Positions 23,961 to 36,149 of a stretch of 64,000 bases of DNA are shown here, one piece after another; positions within the stretch are counted from its first letter, which is position 1; each line of letters opens with the position of its first letter. The notes beneath the pieces are model-generated. The model had not been told where the DNA came from. It did not search any database and saw nothing but the letters and a program-made list of their open reading frames with translations. Origin of the DNA: Kitagawia praeruptora (taxonomy: Eukaryota; Streptophyta; Magnoliopsida; Apiales; Apiaceae); NCBI GenBank assembly GCA_037693485.1, contig CM075348.1:34838501-34902500 (forward strand), in the 5' to 3' direction. The position numbers and the translations under genes are program-made.

Positions 23961-24330
23961 ATGGGTATCATATACGAATATACATATTATAGAATTACGC
24001 CATTTATATTCTATATATGATATTCGTATGATATTCTATAATATGCATCCACCATTTATATTCGTATATGATACCCATATTATAGAATTACGATCAAGCA
24101 ATCCGCATATTCCAAAATGGTGGATGCATATTCTATTCGTATGATAGAATTCGTATGATATTCTATAATATGCATCCGCCATTTTTGAATATCATAATTC
24201 GTATGATATTCTGTAATATCATATATAGAATTACGAATATTCGTATGATATTCTATAATATGCATCCGCCATTTTTGAATATCATATACTGATATACGAA
24301 TATACATATTATAGAATATCATATACAAAT
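23943..24330. repeat. Nested direct and inverted repeat array
   Basis: A 38-bp block at about 23943-23980 (starting gatcgtaattctgtaatatg) reappears inverted at about 24058-24095 with one change. Three copies of the unit cgtatgatattctataatat followed by gcatcc(g/a)cc lie near 24026, 24150 and 24249. The array separates the LINE remnant from the hAT remnant. In reverse, the unit reads aatggcggatgcat, similar to the hAT terminus at 25297. Confidence 0.8.
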
Positions 24331-25297
24331 CTCTCTCTTGATAAGTAATCAAGCAATCATTCAACATTTGATCACCCATACTATTGCCTAATTTAGCTTT
24401 TACCTGTGTCATTCCAGAAAACACTCTCTCAACACTTGCCGTTGCAATAGGAAGAATCAACACCAACTTCAATAGCAAATAGACACTTTCATGAGTCACT
24501 GACTTTCCCGTCTCAACAAGTTTCACAGAAAGCTCAGCAAGATTTTTTAAATTCCAAAACCTCTCATCTTCTCTAACAGAAATGATAAAATTTTTAAGAG
24601 AATGCTCAAAAATAGCAATTAAGTAGTTGAAAATTCATTCGGATAGAATGTAGCAAGTTGTGTTAATTTACTTTTATCAAAGGCAGCAAATCGATTTGCA
24701 GGATTAAAGCAAGACATACACAATATCAAAGTCGTGTGGAGCTATATTAACTGATGGAGAAGAACCTTGCTGGCTTGGTTCAGGTGCTCGATTGATATTA
24801 ATTTCTTGTTCACTTACTTGAGCTTGAGAAGCATTTTCCGTAATCGGTTTTTTGGTAAAGAAACTAGAGATATCTCTTGTATTTGATCTTTTCATTGTGT
24901 TAATATTGAAACAAGCAACGCTGTTTGTCCACAAATCAATACATAATTGCAAAATCTCATTGTGACATTTCAACAAACACCTTGTAGTCTCTATTTTTTT
25001 TTTTATCAAACTGCACTAAATCACTAATTCAATTGCTCAATAATGGTTTTTGAGAATTTGGAGAATGAATTTATAGGAAGAAGTTGGAGAATGAATTTAT
25101 AGGAAGAATTCACTAATTTGGAGATGGACAGAGAGGACAGCAGTGAGCAGAGGAGAGTTTTGGATGTTTCATGTTTGTAACTTAATAAAAGTATTAAACA
25201 GAGAGGCATGCACGCGCAATGCTAATTTGTAAACAATTTTTTTTTAAATAGTGGTAGGTCCTGTGACCTATGGTGAACAAGGTTACATCCGCCACTG
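24331..25297 (-). mobile_element. Internally deleted hAT transposon (zf-MYM/TTF-type transposase remnant)
   Basis: Minus-strand coding remnants give an N-terminal piece (MKRSNTRDISSFFTKKPI, about 24895) and a C-terminal piece (CFNPANRF...FYPNEF, then the hAT dimerisation motif LKLVLILPIATASVERVFSG and MGDQMLNDCLITY, 24340-24720). They are joined near 24725 with the central several hundred residues missing. The right terminus is CAGTGGCGGATG read on the minus strand, ending at 25297. The left terminus was not found and may have been replaced by the repeat array at 23.94-24.33 kb. This is a Ds-like deletion derivative that cannot make a working transposase. Confidence 0.75.
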
Positions 25298-25599
25298 GTT
25301 GTTGGAGCCGTTAGCGTCGCTAAGCAAGGATCAGAGAGGGAAAAGATGTTAGATACATGTTGATAAAATAGTAATACTATGTGATGCGAAGAAGCATTTT
25401 TGTGGGCGGTTTTTGTGGGCGGTTGTAAGGTTCGAGCAATGCAAGTGAAAGTGTAAGTGAAGATGAGGATCTGCTAAATCTGAGTCTCTGAGTCAGGTTT
25501 TTTTGAGCAAGTTTGATGAGTGATCTAATGACTTCCCAAGTAGTGATTTCTGCGTTTAATTTTGAGTAATGCTGAGTCCCAAAATCGTTCTCAAAAAAA

Positions 25600-25732
25600 G
25601 GGAAATGTTATTTCCAGAACCGTTTTTTTATTTCCAGAGCTATTTGTATGCAACACTTTGTGAATGCAGGGGGCATATGCTACAAATATTGCTCTGGAAA
25701 TAAAAAAACAGCTCTGGAAATAACATTTCCCC
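25600..25732. mobile_element. 133-bp MITE with ~40-bp inverted repeats
   Basis: The left end gggaaatgttatttccaga and the right end in reverse share about 40 bp of near-identical inverted sequence, including a second tttatttccagagc block. Both flanks are A-runs, so the target duplication is ambiguous. Confidence 0.7.
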
Positions 25733-26071
25733 AAAAAAAATTTCCAAATGCTGAGTTATCACAATTTTATTGGCTATTTTCTCATAAATGAGATGGACCC
25801 TCATGCATACACATGGATCTCACAAATAAAATCATGTCACGTGCTATTTGGAAAAAATTTCGGGAACCATTATGAGGATATGTAGCATTACTCTTTTTTT
25901 TTTTGCTTGAGTTGTGGTTTTGTCCCCTGTTGCTGTCTGAGTTGGTTATATTTCTTTCCTTTCCTTGCAAGAACATTTTTGCCTCTCATGTTTCTAATGA
26001 AATTCTCTGCTTACCAAAAAAAAATATATTATGTAAACTAAAACTTTCTGCACTACATAAATAATAATGTA

Positions 26072-27451
26072 CTAGCTTATAACCCGTGCGATGTATAGAT
26101 TTTTTTCGATAATTTTTTTATATAATCATTATTTACGATATTTTATTTTAATTTTAATTTAAATAATTTGATATGATTTTAATTAATGATATACATGTTT
26201 TAAAAATAATATTATAAATTTCAAAATAAATATGTCGCTGATGGAATTCGAACCTTGAAATTTTAATAAATTAATTTAATTGTATAACACATTTAATCAT
26301 TAGATCTAACGGTTCTGACTTTTTAATAAAAATCTAATAGTCAATATTCGTGTTATACAGATTTTTATTATATTTTGTTAGTGATTAGAAGGTATGGTGT
26401 GATATTTTTGGGTATATATTAATTATTGCAAGATTATGTTTTAAATTAAAACTTAACGTGTTTTAGTTAGAAAAGAAATATTATTGATTGAAAGATATGA
26501 TTTTTTAGGTGTTTATGAAAAGTAATATCATCAATTAAAAGTAAACATTTTTAATTGAAAAAAGCAATTGGCTAATTATCATTAATTATATTATTTTATT
26601 ATTTATTTTAATAAATATGATGAACGTGCCGAAAACCGAACCGACAAATTTTCAATGCTCGTGCAATGTACGGATTTCTTTTATTATGTTATAAATTTTA
26701 TTTAATATTATAATTATGTTTTTATATAATCATTAATTTTAATTTTAATTTAATATACCAATGTTTACAGATTATACTAATGTTTTCTTATTATAGACAA
26801 TGTATACAGATTTTTAATATATTTTATTAATAATTGAAAAATATGGTATGATATTTTTGGGTATATATTAATGATTGTAATATTAGTTTTAAATCAAAAA
26901 GGCAACGTGTTTTAATTTGAAAGGAAATATTAATGATTGGAAGATATGATAAAAGGTAATTTCTTCAACTAAAAGTAAATGTGAAAAAGGCAATCGACTA
27001 ATTACCATTAATTATATTACGTTATTATCTATTTTAGGTGTTTTAATATATATTTTTCTTTATATTGAAGGGTAAATAAGTAAATTCATGAAGTACCAAA
27101 AAACATGTACCAAAATATTACAATTATAATTTATATAATCATTATTTTTCATTTTTTAATTTTAATTTAATATACCCATGTTTATGGATTATACTAATGT
27201 TTCCTTATTATAAACAACGTATATAGATTTTTATTATACTTTATTAATAATTGAAAAATGTGGTATGATATTTTCGGGTATATATATGATAAAAGATAAT
27301 ATATTCAACTAAAAGTAAATGTGAAAATTATTTTAGATATTTTAATATATATTTTTCTTTATAATGAAGGGTAAATAAGTAAATTCACGAAGTACCAAAA
27401 AAAATAGGTACCAAAACTTTTAATGTTTCGGCTTTTATATAATAGTATAGA
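26072..27451 (-). mobile_element. Non-autonomous Helitron, 1,380 bp
   Basis: On the minus strand the element starts TCTATACTATTATATAAAAG at 27451, preceded by A. It ends with a decayed hairpin (cgcacgggttataag) and CTAG at 26075-26072, followed by T, so it sits in an A|T site as Helitrons do. The interior is AT-rich and contains three diverged tandem copies of a block of roughly 350-450 bp, recognisable by ggtatgatatttt(t/c)gggtatatat near 26390, 26850 and 27270. No RepHel coding sequence. Confidence 0.75.
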
Positions 27452-27587
27452 TAAGAGGACGCTTTTAAATTATAAATTGCGTATTTTACCTCCATATTAT
27501 CAGGAACTTTTTATATAAATAATTAAAGAACTTTGAATTATCTAAAATCTATATATTTGCATACGTAAAGAAATATATAAAGAAAAA

Positions 27588-28403
27588 ATGACCAAAATAC
27601 CTCAAAATGGGGTACCCATGATCCAGAATACCGTTTTTCGGAAGATCCGACCCTATCTACCCATAGGACACGCAGTGTAGCGTGTCCATAGTACTGTAGC
27701 AATCTCTCTGATTCTCTCATCTCTCCCAGCTGTCTCGAAGCTCTCTCGAAGCTCACCGCCTCTCCACCTCTCTCCGCCTCTATCCGGCCACCTCCACCAT
27801 ATCCGAGCACACCAAAACAATCACAACGGCTTCCTCTTCGTTTTACTTATTTTATTTTATCGAATCTGGCCCCGCAGGGGAACATACGAGCTCGTCGGAA
27901 AGAAGGTTAGAGAAGAGATAGTTCGATTTGGGGGTTTAAATTCTGGCAAACGAAATAATTTAAGATGAGTATAGGATTTTAGATCGTCGAACGACGATTC
28001 AAATGATGTATAGAACATGAACGAACAATTACGGAATTGAACGAACGAATATCGTCGAGTATTGATCGGAAATCGCCCAAAAATCGCCAGAGCTCGTGAA
28101 TGGAGAAGACGGCGGATACGCATCTGGAAAATGCGTATCTTCAGATACGCATTTGACACATGCGTATCTTAGTTACTGTAGCATCCTCCAACAGTGTGCC
28201 AATGACGTCATCACGCTTGTCCTAGTAACGCCTCTCCTGATACGCTGTACGAGTTGGCGTGTCTGAGGTTGTTACTCCATCACCAGTAGCATGTCGTGAG
28301 ACACTCCACCACCAGTAGCGCGTCCCGTGGGTATTTAGGGTCGCCCGAGTTGGCGGTAGGTATTTTGGTAATGGGAAGTGAAAAAAGAGGTATTTTGGGT
28401 CAT
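27588..28403. mobile_element. Putative inverted-repeat element, family also at 54.65-55.43 kb
   Basis: The ends carry facing copies of tgacc(c)aaaatacctc. The interior has unusually high GC for the region and repeated facing gatacgcat words (28110-28180). It shares the word gtcccgtgggtatttaggg with the 54.65-kb copy. Minus-strand open frames across it show no domain. Superfamily unknown. Confidence 0.45.
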
Positions 28404-28965
28404 CACCTATATATAAATGTATGTAATTATTTTTAATTTTTTTTAGAAAATTAAGATTACATAATAAAAACAAGAATTTTTTTAAACTTTAAAATAATGT
28501 AGTAATTTGTATCCATTGTTTTCTAATAATTTTTTTTTTACAATTTATCTCTAATGTTTAACTTGATACAATATAAAAAGTTATTTTTCAAAACAAAATT
28601 GTACTACAAATTTTGTTACTTTATTTTAATGTGAAGTTGGGTAAATATGTTTTTGAAATAAAAAAATAATATCATTTATTTTATTAATAGTTACATTTCT
28701 TCTTAAAATAATATTATTTTTTTATTGTTAAAAGACAATGATATCTAATAAGTATACCACAAGAAAATATAAGATTTTTTACATATATTATATATGCATG
28801 TTTTTTTATTAAAATTATTATCATATTATTAAAATGTATTATATTTTATCTTTATTAATTTATGCATAGTTATCAATTGAATTTCATCGTTTTAAATTTT
28901 AAACTAAATTGAGGAAAAATTTTAAAAAAATGTTAAATTTGTGTAAATGATGTGTAAGTAAAGAA

Positions 28966-29007
<42 letters not shown>

Positions 29008-29465
29008 TAAAACATATTATTTTAATAATTTATCTTAATAAAAAATAATTATTATCATTTCATGGCCCATAACCATATATGATATTTTTAACAATCAAAA
29101 TATCTCTAACACATAACAATTTATAAATTAAAAAATTATCTTTATTTTTAAAATAACAAAAAACAAGCTTTTTTCAAAAATATTCATGTTAAAGTAATAT
29201 TTTGCATTTTTACTTTTATTTTTAAAAACTATTTTCAAATATACGTTACTATTATAATAAATTGCAATTATACGTTCTTTCTTATTACAATTCAGTTCTT
29301 CTCTCATCTCTCTCTCGATGTCTCCCCGACCGACTTTCCCCCGACACCCACATCTCCATCTCCGACCACCACCTCCTTCCACCCTCTCTTTCTTTCTCCC
29401 TTCTCTTCCTCTTTGTCTTTTTCTCTCTCCCTATCAATACTCAAAATTATCAATTTAATCAATAA
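28404..29465. other. AT-rich gene-less DNA with (TA)n
   Basis: Very AT-rich with a (TA)n microsatellite at about 28970-29001. A CT-rich stretch follows at 29290-29430. No gene recognised. Confidence 0.5.
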
Positions 29466-30803
29466 TTAAACACCACAACACATACATATACAAATACATC
29501 AAATATTTGTAGGGATTAATCCCCCCTTCATCAGCTCCTTGCGGTCAAAACCCTCAACATCACCGACGATCGTCATAGTCGCGGTACCAGCTTCCTCCAG
29601 TTCCATCGATCCAGCTTCCTCCACTATCACTGGTACAACGTCAATTCCTCTCCACAACCTCCACCGTACTCACCGCCACTGCTTGTGTTGGCCCCGCAGG
29701 GGCATCTCAATCGAGTAATCACCAAAATCTCAAACGAGTAATTACCAAAATCATCAATTACATTATATATAAGTTGTAGTGTTTTGCATAAGACTACAAC
29801 TGGTTGTTTTGTTTTGCTTTGAGTTAATTTTTGTGATACATCTTTGGTAATCCCATTTTTTTGGTTGTTTAGTGCAATTTGATTAGATGGAAATTAGTTG
29901 ATTTTGGTTGATTCAAATGAAAATAAAGTTTTGTTTGGTTGTAGTGATTGATTTGCTACTCTACTTTAATTTTTTGTAATTTTTCGGATGTGTTGAGGTC
30001 GATTTTTTTATGCCATTACAACTGGTTGCTTTGGTTTGATTTGGTTGCTTTGAGTTGATTTTGGTAGTTAATGATGTTAGGAAGCCTGACTTGCATTAAG
30101 TTGCTAGTTTATGGAATTTTTCTGATTTTCGAAATGTCTTGAATCCATTTTTTTGCATTCAACTACAACTGGTTACTTTGGTTTGCTTTGAGTTGATTTT
30201 GGTTTCTAATGATGTTAGAAAGCGTGACTTGCGTTGAGTTGCTATTTACGAAATTTTGCAATTATCGAAATGTCTTACAGTTGATAGTTGCAAATGGTAA
30301 ACTAGGAAAATTGATTTTGACAATTTTCATGTCTATTTTTGTTGTATAAATGCCAAGAATTGAGGAGCTGAGGTTGTTATTGTGACAAATAATCCTGAAG
30401 GTAGCAGAGATGTTGTTAATGCTTGATATCACAAAAACTCATCAGTATTACTCAAACACCAAAAAATCTGGTTTGCACTAGTCATTACCATCCTTATAAT
30501 TTTTCCATGGATGACAATGAGACGTGGCGCAGTTAAAGTCTATGCACCATCTGGCCATGCATTTATAATCAAGTTTCAAGGCGGAGTAAAGTCTGATATA
30601 TCAGGAAGAATAAGCCCATCACCAATCTGAATGGCATGAGTTGCTAGTTTATGGAACTTTTCCAATTTTTGTAGATGCAGATGCTTTTGATGCATTCATA
30701 GTTATGAAAAATTGGTTGTACAATGGCTTGGTTATGGTCCAGTAGATGCTTTATATTATTTTATTAGCATATATATTTTTGTCAAGTGATCACAAGACAC
30801 TTA

Positions 30804-31010
30804 GGGGGTGTTTGGGGGAACTTTTTTCCAGAATAAGTCAACTTATTTTAAGACAAAGTTAGACATTCCTAACTTTCCAACTTATTTTTGCAACTTATGA
30901 AATCTCAAATATACATTAAATACTTGTATAATTTTTTTTTATCAAAATATAAAATTTTTATCCGAAAATAAGTCCATAAGCCTATAAGAAAATGTGTGCC
31001 AAACAGGCAC
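30804..31010 (+). mobile_element. Tourist-like (PIF/Harbinger) MITE, 207 bp
   Basis: Starts gggggtgtttgggggaac and ends gccaaacaggcac, with a TTA target duplication at 30801-30803 and 31011-31013. A related copy lies in the opposite orientation at 61686-61904. Confidence 0.8.
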
Positions 31011-32506
31011 TTATTTTTAATACATATTGAGATTATTTGTGTCTACAAAAATGAATGAAGATTGAGTTTTTTGATTGTGTGTGGTGTTGCTTAGTACAAC
31101 TTTAAGATACAAACATTTTAACTTATATTTGCACTTTTACGATCTTCTGATTTTTATTGCATTTTAGTTGCAATTGATTGCTTCTAGTTGCATTTAGTTG
31201 TAAAGTCATATTCTTGTAAAACTTTGCACTCATCATTTCCAGTTTTCAGTTGTATTTTTTGTTGCTTTTATGCAGAACAGGCCCCGCAGGGGCACCCGTC
31301 TCAAAATTGACAAAAGTTATCAAGCAAATGCAATTGTATAAATGTAATTGGACTTTGCAACAAAATAGAAATAAATGTAATTAAAAGCAATCAAACGTAA
31401 CTAAAAGCAACTAAAATGAACAAAAAAAATCAAGCAAAAGCTACCAAAATGGCAACTAAAAGCAACAAAAAATTATGATTGTAAGTTTTTGCAATAATAT
31501 GACTTTGCAACTAAAGGAAGCTAAAAAGCAATGAAATGCAACTAAAAGCAACCAAAAATGCAATCACGTATATTCAATGGTTACTTTTTTTTAAAAGAAC
31601 ATGAAAAAGTTATTTTCGATTGCATTTTGTTGTATAATTTGTGTTATTTCAATTAGAGGGACTTTTAATGTTTTTCATTGCAAAGTTTTTTGCAAGAATT
31701 TGTATTTTGAAAAATGTTTATAAAGGATGCATAGAGTTGCACATGCACCATATTTGCAACTAAAATCGAACACAACTTTAAAATTTAAAATTCTTAGAGA
31801 TGCATTTGAAAAAAACCAACCTATAGTATTAAATGAACAACAAACATATTTACAACCAGAATCAACTGCAAATGTGACTTTAAATTGTATTTGCAATCGC
31901 AAGCAACCAAAATCAACCACAAATGCAACTTCAGATTTTAAAACAAGTAAATCTGAATTTTGAGATACGATAAACTACACTCACTTGCTTCACAGTAGTA
32001 TATGATAAACTAACATAATAAACATAACTAAAACATTACCAAGTTGTCGCAACCAAATTCTATTTAAAAACTAAAACATATGGTTACATAAAGTAGTAGA
32101 TTGCTTTAAACCATTGCAACTCTAAATATTGTATCTTCAGCGGCATGTCAAGCTTCACACCATCATCTTTAGAATAGTCATTGTTGTTATTTTAATACTT
32201 CATTCTACACAAAAGTAGTAGAAATATAAGAAACCAAATACTCATTATAAACCATAAGTATTTCCAATTGGTTACGCTGAGTTGACTACATTCAGAAACT
32301 TTGCAACCATATTTGCAACTGCAAGCAACCAAAATCAACCAAAAATGCAACTTCAGATTTTAAAACAAGAAAATCTAAATTTTGAGGTAGGTGCCCCTGC
32401 GGGGACTGTTCTACATAATATGGGTTGTAATGGATGAGATGCTGAGGATGGGTTGTGCATCCAAACCTCCGCACAATAAAAGTATGTACATTCGGCACAA
32501 CCACCC

Positions 32507-32752
32507 TCACACCATTCCCACTAACACCCTGAAAATCTCTTTATACATATCATAACCAATAAAACAATCATGACACTTACAAACGTTCTCAATTAAACCA
32601 TTACAAGTACTAATCTTTAAATACATATCGCGAGAACGCAACATTCTAACAACCTCCACAGCTTGATTAATCCTTTTCTCCTGCAAAAGCGACATTACAA
32701 GCAAATCAAACACAAATGGAGCAAAATCACAAACCCTGTAACTCCTCATCAA
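32507..32752 (-). pseudogene. Pentatricopeptide-repeat (PPR) gene fragment
   Basis: The minus strand encodes RSYRVCDFAPFVFDLLVMSL, then EKRINQAVEVVRMLRSRDMY and KISTCNGLIENVCKCHDCF, then GYDMYKEIF. This is two to three 35-aa units of an organelle-targeted-type PPR protein. Nothing before or after it continues the protein, so it is a fragment carried in repeat DNA. Confidence 0.8.
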
Positions 32753-33671
32753 AGACTAAAAAAACTTGGCATATTTTAGATAGTTACCGAAATAGGCTTC
32801 TGGGAATTTATGCAAAACATACTGGATCAAGCTCTCATAAATAATTATACCAACAATCTAATTTCTAAATTTTTATATCCATCAACTACAATTCATCGAT
32901 TTACAAGCACCAAATCAACTATATGCAACTTTTTGACAATTTAGTATATTTAAAATATAACTAGAAACAACCATATGCAACCAAAATCAACAAAAAATCC
33001 AACAAGAATCAAGAATCGAAACAACACAAATCAATTATATGCAACCCACCCCATACTAATTAAAAACTTTGTGCAACCTCAATCACACACATACACATAC
33101 CATCTTATACCCAAATAGAGGTTATTGCATAAATCGACAGAGAACAAACCACAATAGAGGTTATTGCAAAAATCTCACCGAAATCAACAAATACCGGAGA
33201 TGGAGGTTAGAGAAAGATGTCGGAGATGGAGGTTGGAGATGCCTGCGGCGCCGGAGGTCGGGCTTGGTTGATGGTCGACGATGAAGACGTCGTCGTTGGT
33301 GATGGTGATGGTGGGGTGAAGAGCTGTGACGGAGGTGGGGTTGATGATCGGAGTTGGAGGTGGAGATAAAAGTCCCGATGTGTGTGATTCTCGAACAAGT
33401 AGAAGAAATAAAGAGCGCTGAATGGAAATGAAATAAAAAGATGACAGTATTTCTGCAATAAAAAAGCAAAAATCCCGTATTTTTGTAATAAATTTGAGAA
33501 GGTAGTATTTATGCAAAAAAAACTAGTAAATCTAATATTTTTGGTAAATTCCCTAATTATATAATTATATAACATGTCACTTATTTGAAATAACCCAAAC
33601 TGCCGCCTTATACTGTAGTCTTTTATTTACCACCGGCACTACACCCTGGCGGCTGGGTTAGGGCTGCAAGA

Positions 33672-34874
33672 ATGGTGGGGGGGATAAAAATATGCTTGTA
33701 CGTGGAGCACAATTGTCCGGAGATGAATAGCTCGATATGCATGATAGAACCCCCTGTGGATCTGGCAGAGTACGAAGAAAAGGAGATAGATTCTGATGGA
33801 TTTGTGGTTGATACCATATCTCCCATCATAGCCCTGGAGGACGAGGCGGTTGATCGCTTTATAACCGGTTCTGCAATGTTCAAAATGGGTTCCCGTATCT
33901 ACTTCTTTGGGGGTGGATACATCCCTGATCTCATATTTGGGCGAGTAGATAACCTTCCTGATATCCCTTATGAATCAAAGCTGATTGTTCGTTTCCTCGA
34001 CATCGACCACCCGGACCCAAAGCTCTTCACTGTCGCCTCCCTCAACGCTCCTAAGCTCACACCTTGCGTCTTCTCCGCTCACGGCTTCATTTATGTTCTC
34101 GGATCCGTCCCTCACGATTCTTATTACAATCCGACGCCTAGTACTTGTAACAACTTGTTTGAGAGATATGATCCCACCGAGGACAAGTGGGAACTCCTGC
34201 CTGACCCGCCCTTCCCATTTGGGCAGCGCTATATGGATTGCGCAACCTGGTTTGATTGTGCCACCGTGTTTGAGGATAGGTACGTTTTCGTGGGGAATTC
34301 AACAATGGTTGTCATCTTCAACCTTGATACCCTAAAATGGATGTTTTGCCGTACGCAACCGGCTAGATATGAAATGCGCTTCCCGTGTGGGTCTCTATAT
34401 GTGGATGGGTCCCTTTACTATCTGAGAGGCCGGGACTCGTGGAAGGTTGGAATGGAATCTGATCCGGAAAGATGGGGGAAGGATAATCGCACTTGGCAGG
34501 TAAATCTTGTTAAAAAAGGCCCACTCGACCGACACGACATTAAGTTTCTCGAGGGCCAATGTGTTCTGCCCAAAGAAGAGCAGCTCATTGCCACAATTAA
34601 GGAACTGGAACCAGACCTCCAAGACACTTTGTTCACTGATAGGTGGAGAGAAATTTTCCATTTGGGGGGCCGCTTTTTCTGCTATGTAGTCACTGCCTGG
34701 CTTGATAATTGCCACGCCAACAGTCAACCTAATTGCCGTGGTGTCTGGATCAAGGTTTTTGAGGATTCTTCAATTTTGCCCTCATACCTGTGTCGACCAA
34801 ACATGACATGGGCGTGGGTATGGAATTTGAGTCGGATCCTTCATATGAAAATCGGGTACTTCAACTTGAATTAA
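33672..34874 (+). CDS. Kelch-repeat (galactose oxidase-like) protein
   Basis: Single-exon 400-aa protein with its start at the ATG at 33672. Kelch-type blade segments are visible: GSRIYFFGGGYIPD (about residue 77), HGFIYVLGS followed by LFERYDPTEDKWELLPDPPFP (about 137-180), RYVFVGNSTMVVIFNLDTLKW (about 205), and CGSLYVDGSLYYLRG (about 240). No F-box or signal peptide is evident. The fold is a beta-propeller used for protein binding, and the partner cannot be told. The reading frame is intact and the codon content is much less AT-rich than the surroundings, so it is likely a real host gene. The upstream 100 bp is short of obvious promoter signals. Confidence 0.82.
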   Translation: MVGGIKICLYVEHNCPEMNSSICMIEPPVDLAEYEEKEIDSDGFVVDTISPIIALEDEAVDRFITGSAMFKMGSRIYFFGGGYIPDLIFGRVDNLPDIPYESKLIVRFLDIDHPDPKLFTVASLNAPKLTPCVFSAHGFIYVLGSVPHDSYYNPTPSTCNNLFERYDPTEDKWELLPDPPFPFGQRYMDCATWFDCATVFEDRYVFVGNSTMVVIFNLDTLKWMFCRTQPARYEMRFPCGSLYVDGSLYYLRGRDSWKVGMESDPERWGKDNRTWQVNLVKKGPLDRHDIKFLEGQCVLPKEEQLIATIKELEPDLQDTLFTDRWREIFHLGGRFFCYVVTAWLDNCHANSQPNCRGVWIKVFEDSSILPSYLCRPNMTWAWVWNLSRILHMKIGYFNLN

Positions 34875-34879
34875 TCTAG

Positions 34880-35830
34880 TTGAAAATAATTTACAAGGCC
34901 TCACAACAACTTGTTTCTAGAGAGGGATATATGTCCATAGATTACTATTTCCATGTTATCCATTTAATTAATACATGCTATAAATTTGACATAAACAATT
35001 ATGTATATGTTTTTTAATTTATTGGTGGGGGATAGTAATTTACAAATGTAAAATATATAAAAAGTGTATAATTTTACTTATGTGAAAGTTATATGCTGAA
35101 TTCCCGCACCCGTGCCCAATTTCGGATCCATATCCATATTCGCATTTTAGGTGTTAGACCATCTCCAATGCAACTCAAAAAGTTACACCAAATGTACTTC
35201 TACACCAAATTTTCACTCCAACCCAACTCTAAAAACCACACCAAAATGGTGCAACACCAAAAATTACAACAAATTTGATGTCACACCAAAATTTGGCGTA
35301 ATTTTTAGAATTTTTATAAATTCCAACATTACCCTTATACTTCTTACATAAAACAATTTCATTCCCTTTTGAGCATGGTTGTTTAAGTTGCATGTAACAT
35401 GCATGGCCCGTTTATGTAGAACAAAGAGCATGGTTGTTTCCCCCGAGGGACGTTGGTCACAGTTAAGGAGTAAACAGTAATTGACTAAATGACTAAACTC
35501 CTTTCGTCCAGTGAAAACAAGGGCTCTTCCACCCATTCCCTTCATTTCCCTTGACAAGCTGTCAGTACTCTTTGTTGTCCATAAGATGGTGGGCATTGAT
35601 ATCTGTTGTTGAGTTGAACTTCCGTCTTCTAATTAAACAAAAATGATATAGTATGCAGTGTATTTTTTCTCTTTTTAATATAGGCTTTCTTGTTATTTAT
35701 ACTCCTAGTTCATGAGTTTTTCCTTCCATGTTGCAGAATCATGAATTTGCAACTTCTTCAGAGTACAACATGAAATTAAGAAATCATAAGTTTCTTATTT
35801 GATGTATTAATGGTTCTTCACCTTTGTAAT
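34880..35830. other. Gene-less stretch
   Basis: 3' flank of the kelch gene and AT-rich DNA. One end of a MITE-like sequence (gaccatctccaatgca) is at about 35158, without a matching other end. Confidence 0.4.
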
Positions 35831-35834
35831 GCAG

Positions 35835-36147
35835 CATGGGTTAAGACACCTATGAAGAAAATGCATGTGGTTACAAAAGAGAGAAAGGTCCTCAAAGTTG
35901 AGGAGAGCCTTCATGAACATGGTGGTGGGGGTAAGGGACAAAGGAATTGCAACCTGGAGAAGAGGGTAGCAGGTAAAACTGAATTGTCACATGAACACAT
36001 CTAGAACTTCCTGAGTAAATGAGTATGTGAATTGAATGAGTTCGGTTTTCAATTGCAGCTCATGAAGAGGAAATCATCAGGTTAAAAGCTGAGTTGGCAA
36101 AGAAGGACGAACTCTTGAAAGCCTATGAGGTGGCGGCCTTGGCCTAA
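35835..36147 (+). CDS. Possible two-exon gene tail with C-terminal coiled coil (unrecognised)
   Basis: Exons 35835-35972 and 36059-36147 join across good GT-AG sites. The acceptor before the first is ttgtaatgcag. The join is in frame and ends at TAA 36145-36147. The product ends in a charged heptad-like helix (EEEIIRLKAELAKKDELLKA). The 5' part was not found; an upstream acceptor at about 35736 hints at earlier exons. It may be a real small gene, a truncated gene or a captured fragment. No family recognised. Confidence 0.4.
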
Positions 36148-36149
36148 AA

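Larger units (their letters stand above)
29466..33570. repeat. Composite repeat region with opposite motif orientation in its two halves
   Basis: From about 29750 to 31260 the plus strand is rich in ggttgc/agttgattttgg words. From about 31300 to 33090 the complementary words (gcaaccaaaatc, gcaactaaaagc) dominate. A tandem repeat with a period of about 150 bp lies near 29990-30290. A 75-85 bp direct repeat lies at about 31890-31964 and 32311-32386. Short GGCCCCGCAGGGGC motifs sit at 29690, 31280 and, inverted, 32393. A Tourist MITE and a PPR fragment are embedded. Probably a decayed large transposon that captured host sequence. Confidence 0.5.

Noticed and set aside
33069..33575. Open frames in all minus-strand phases with Ser/Pro/His-rich products
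   Set aside because: The DNA is a ggtggagat-type repeat that stays open in every frame; no start context or homology.
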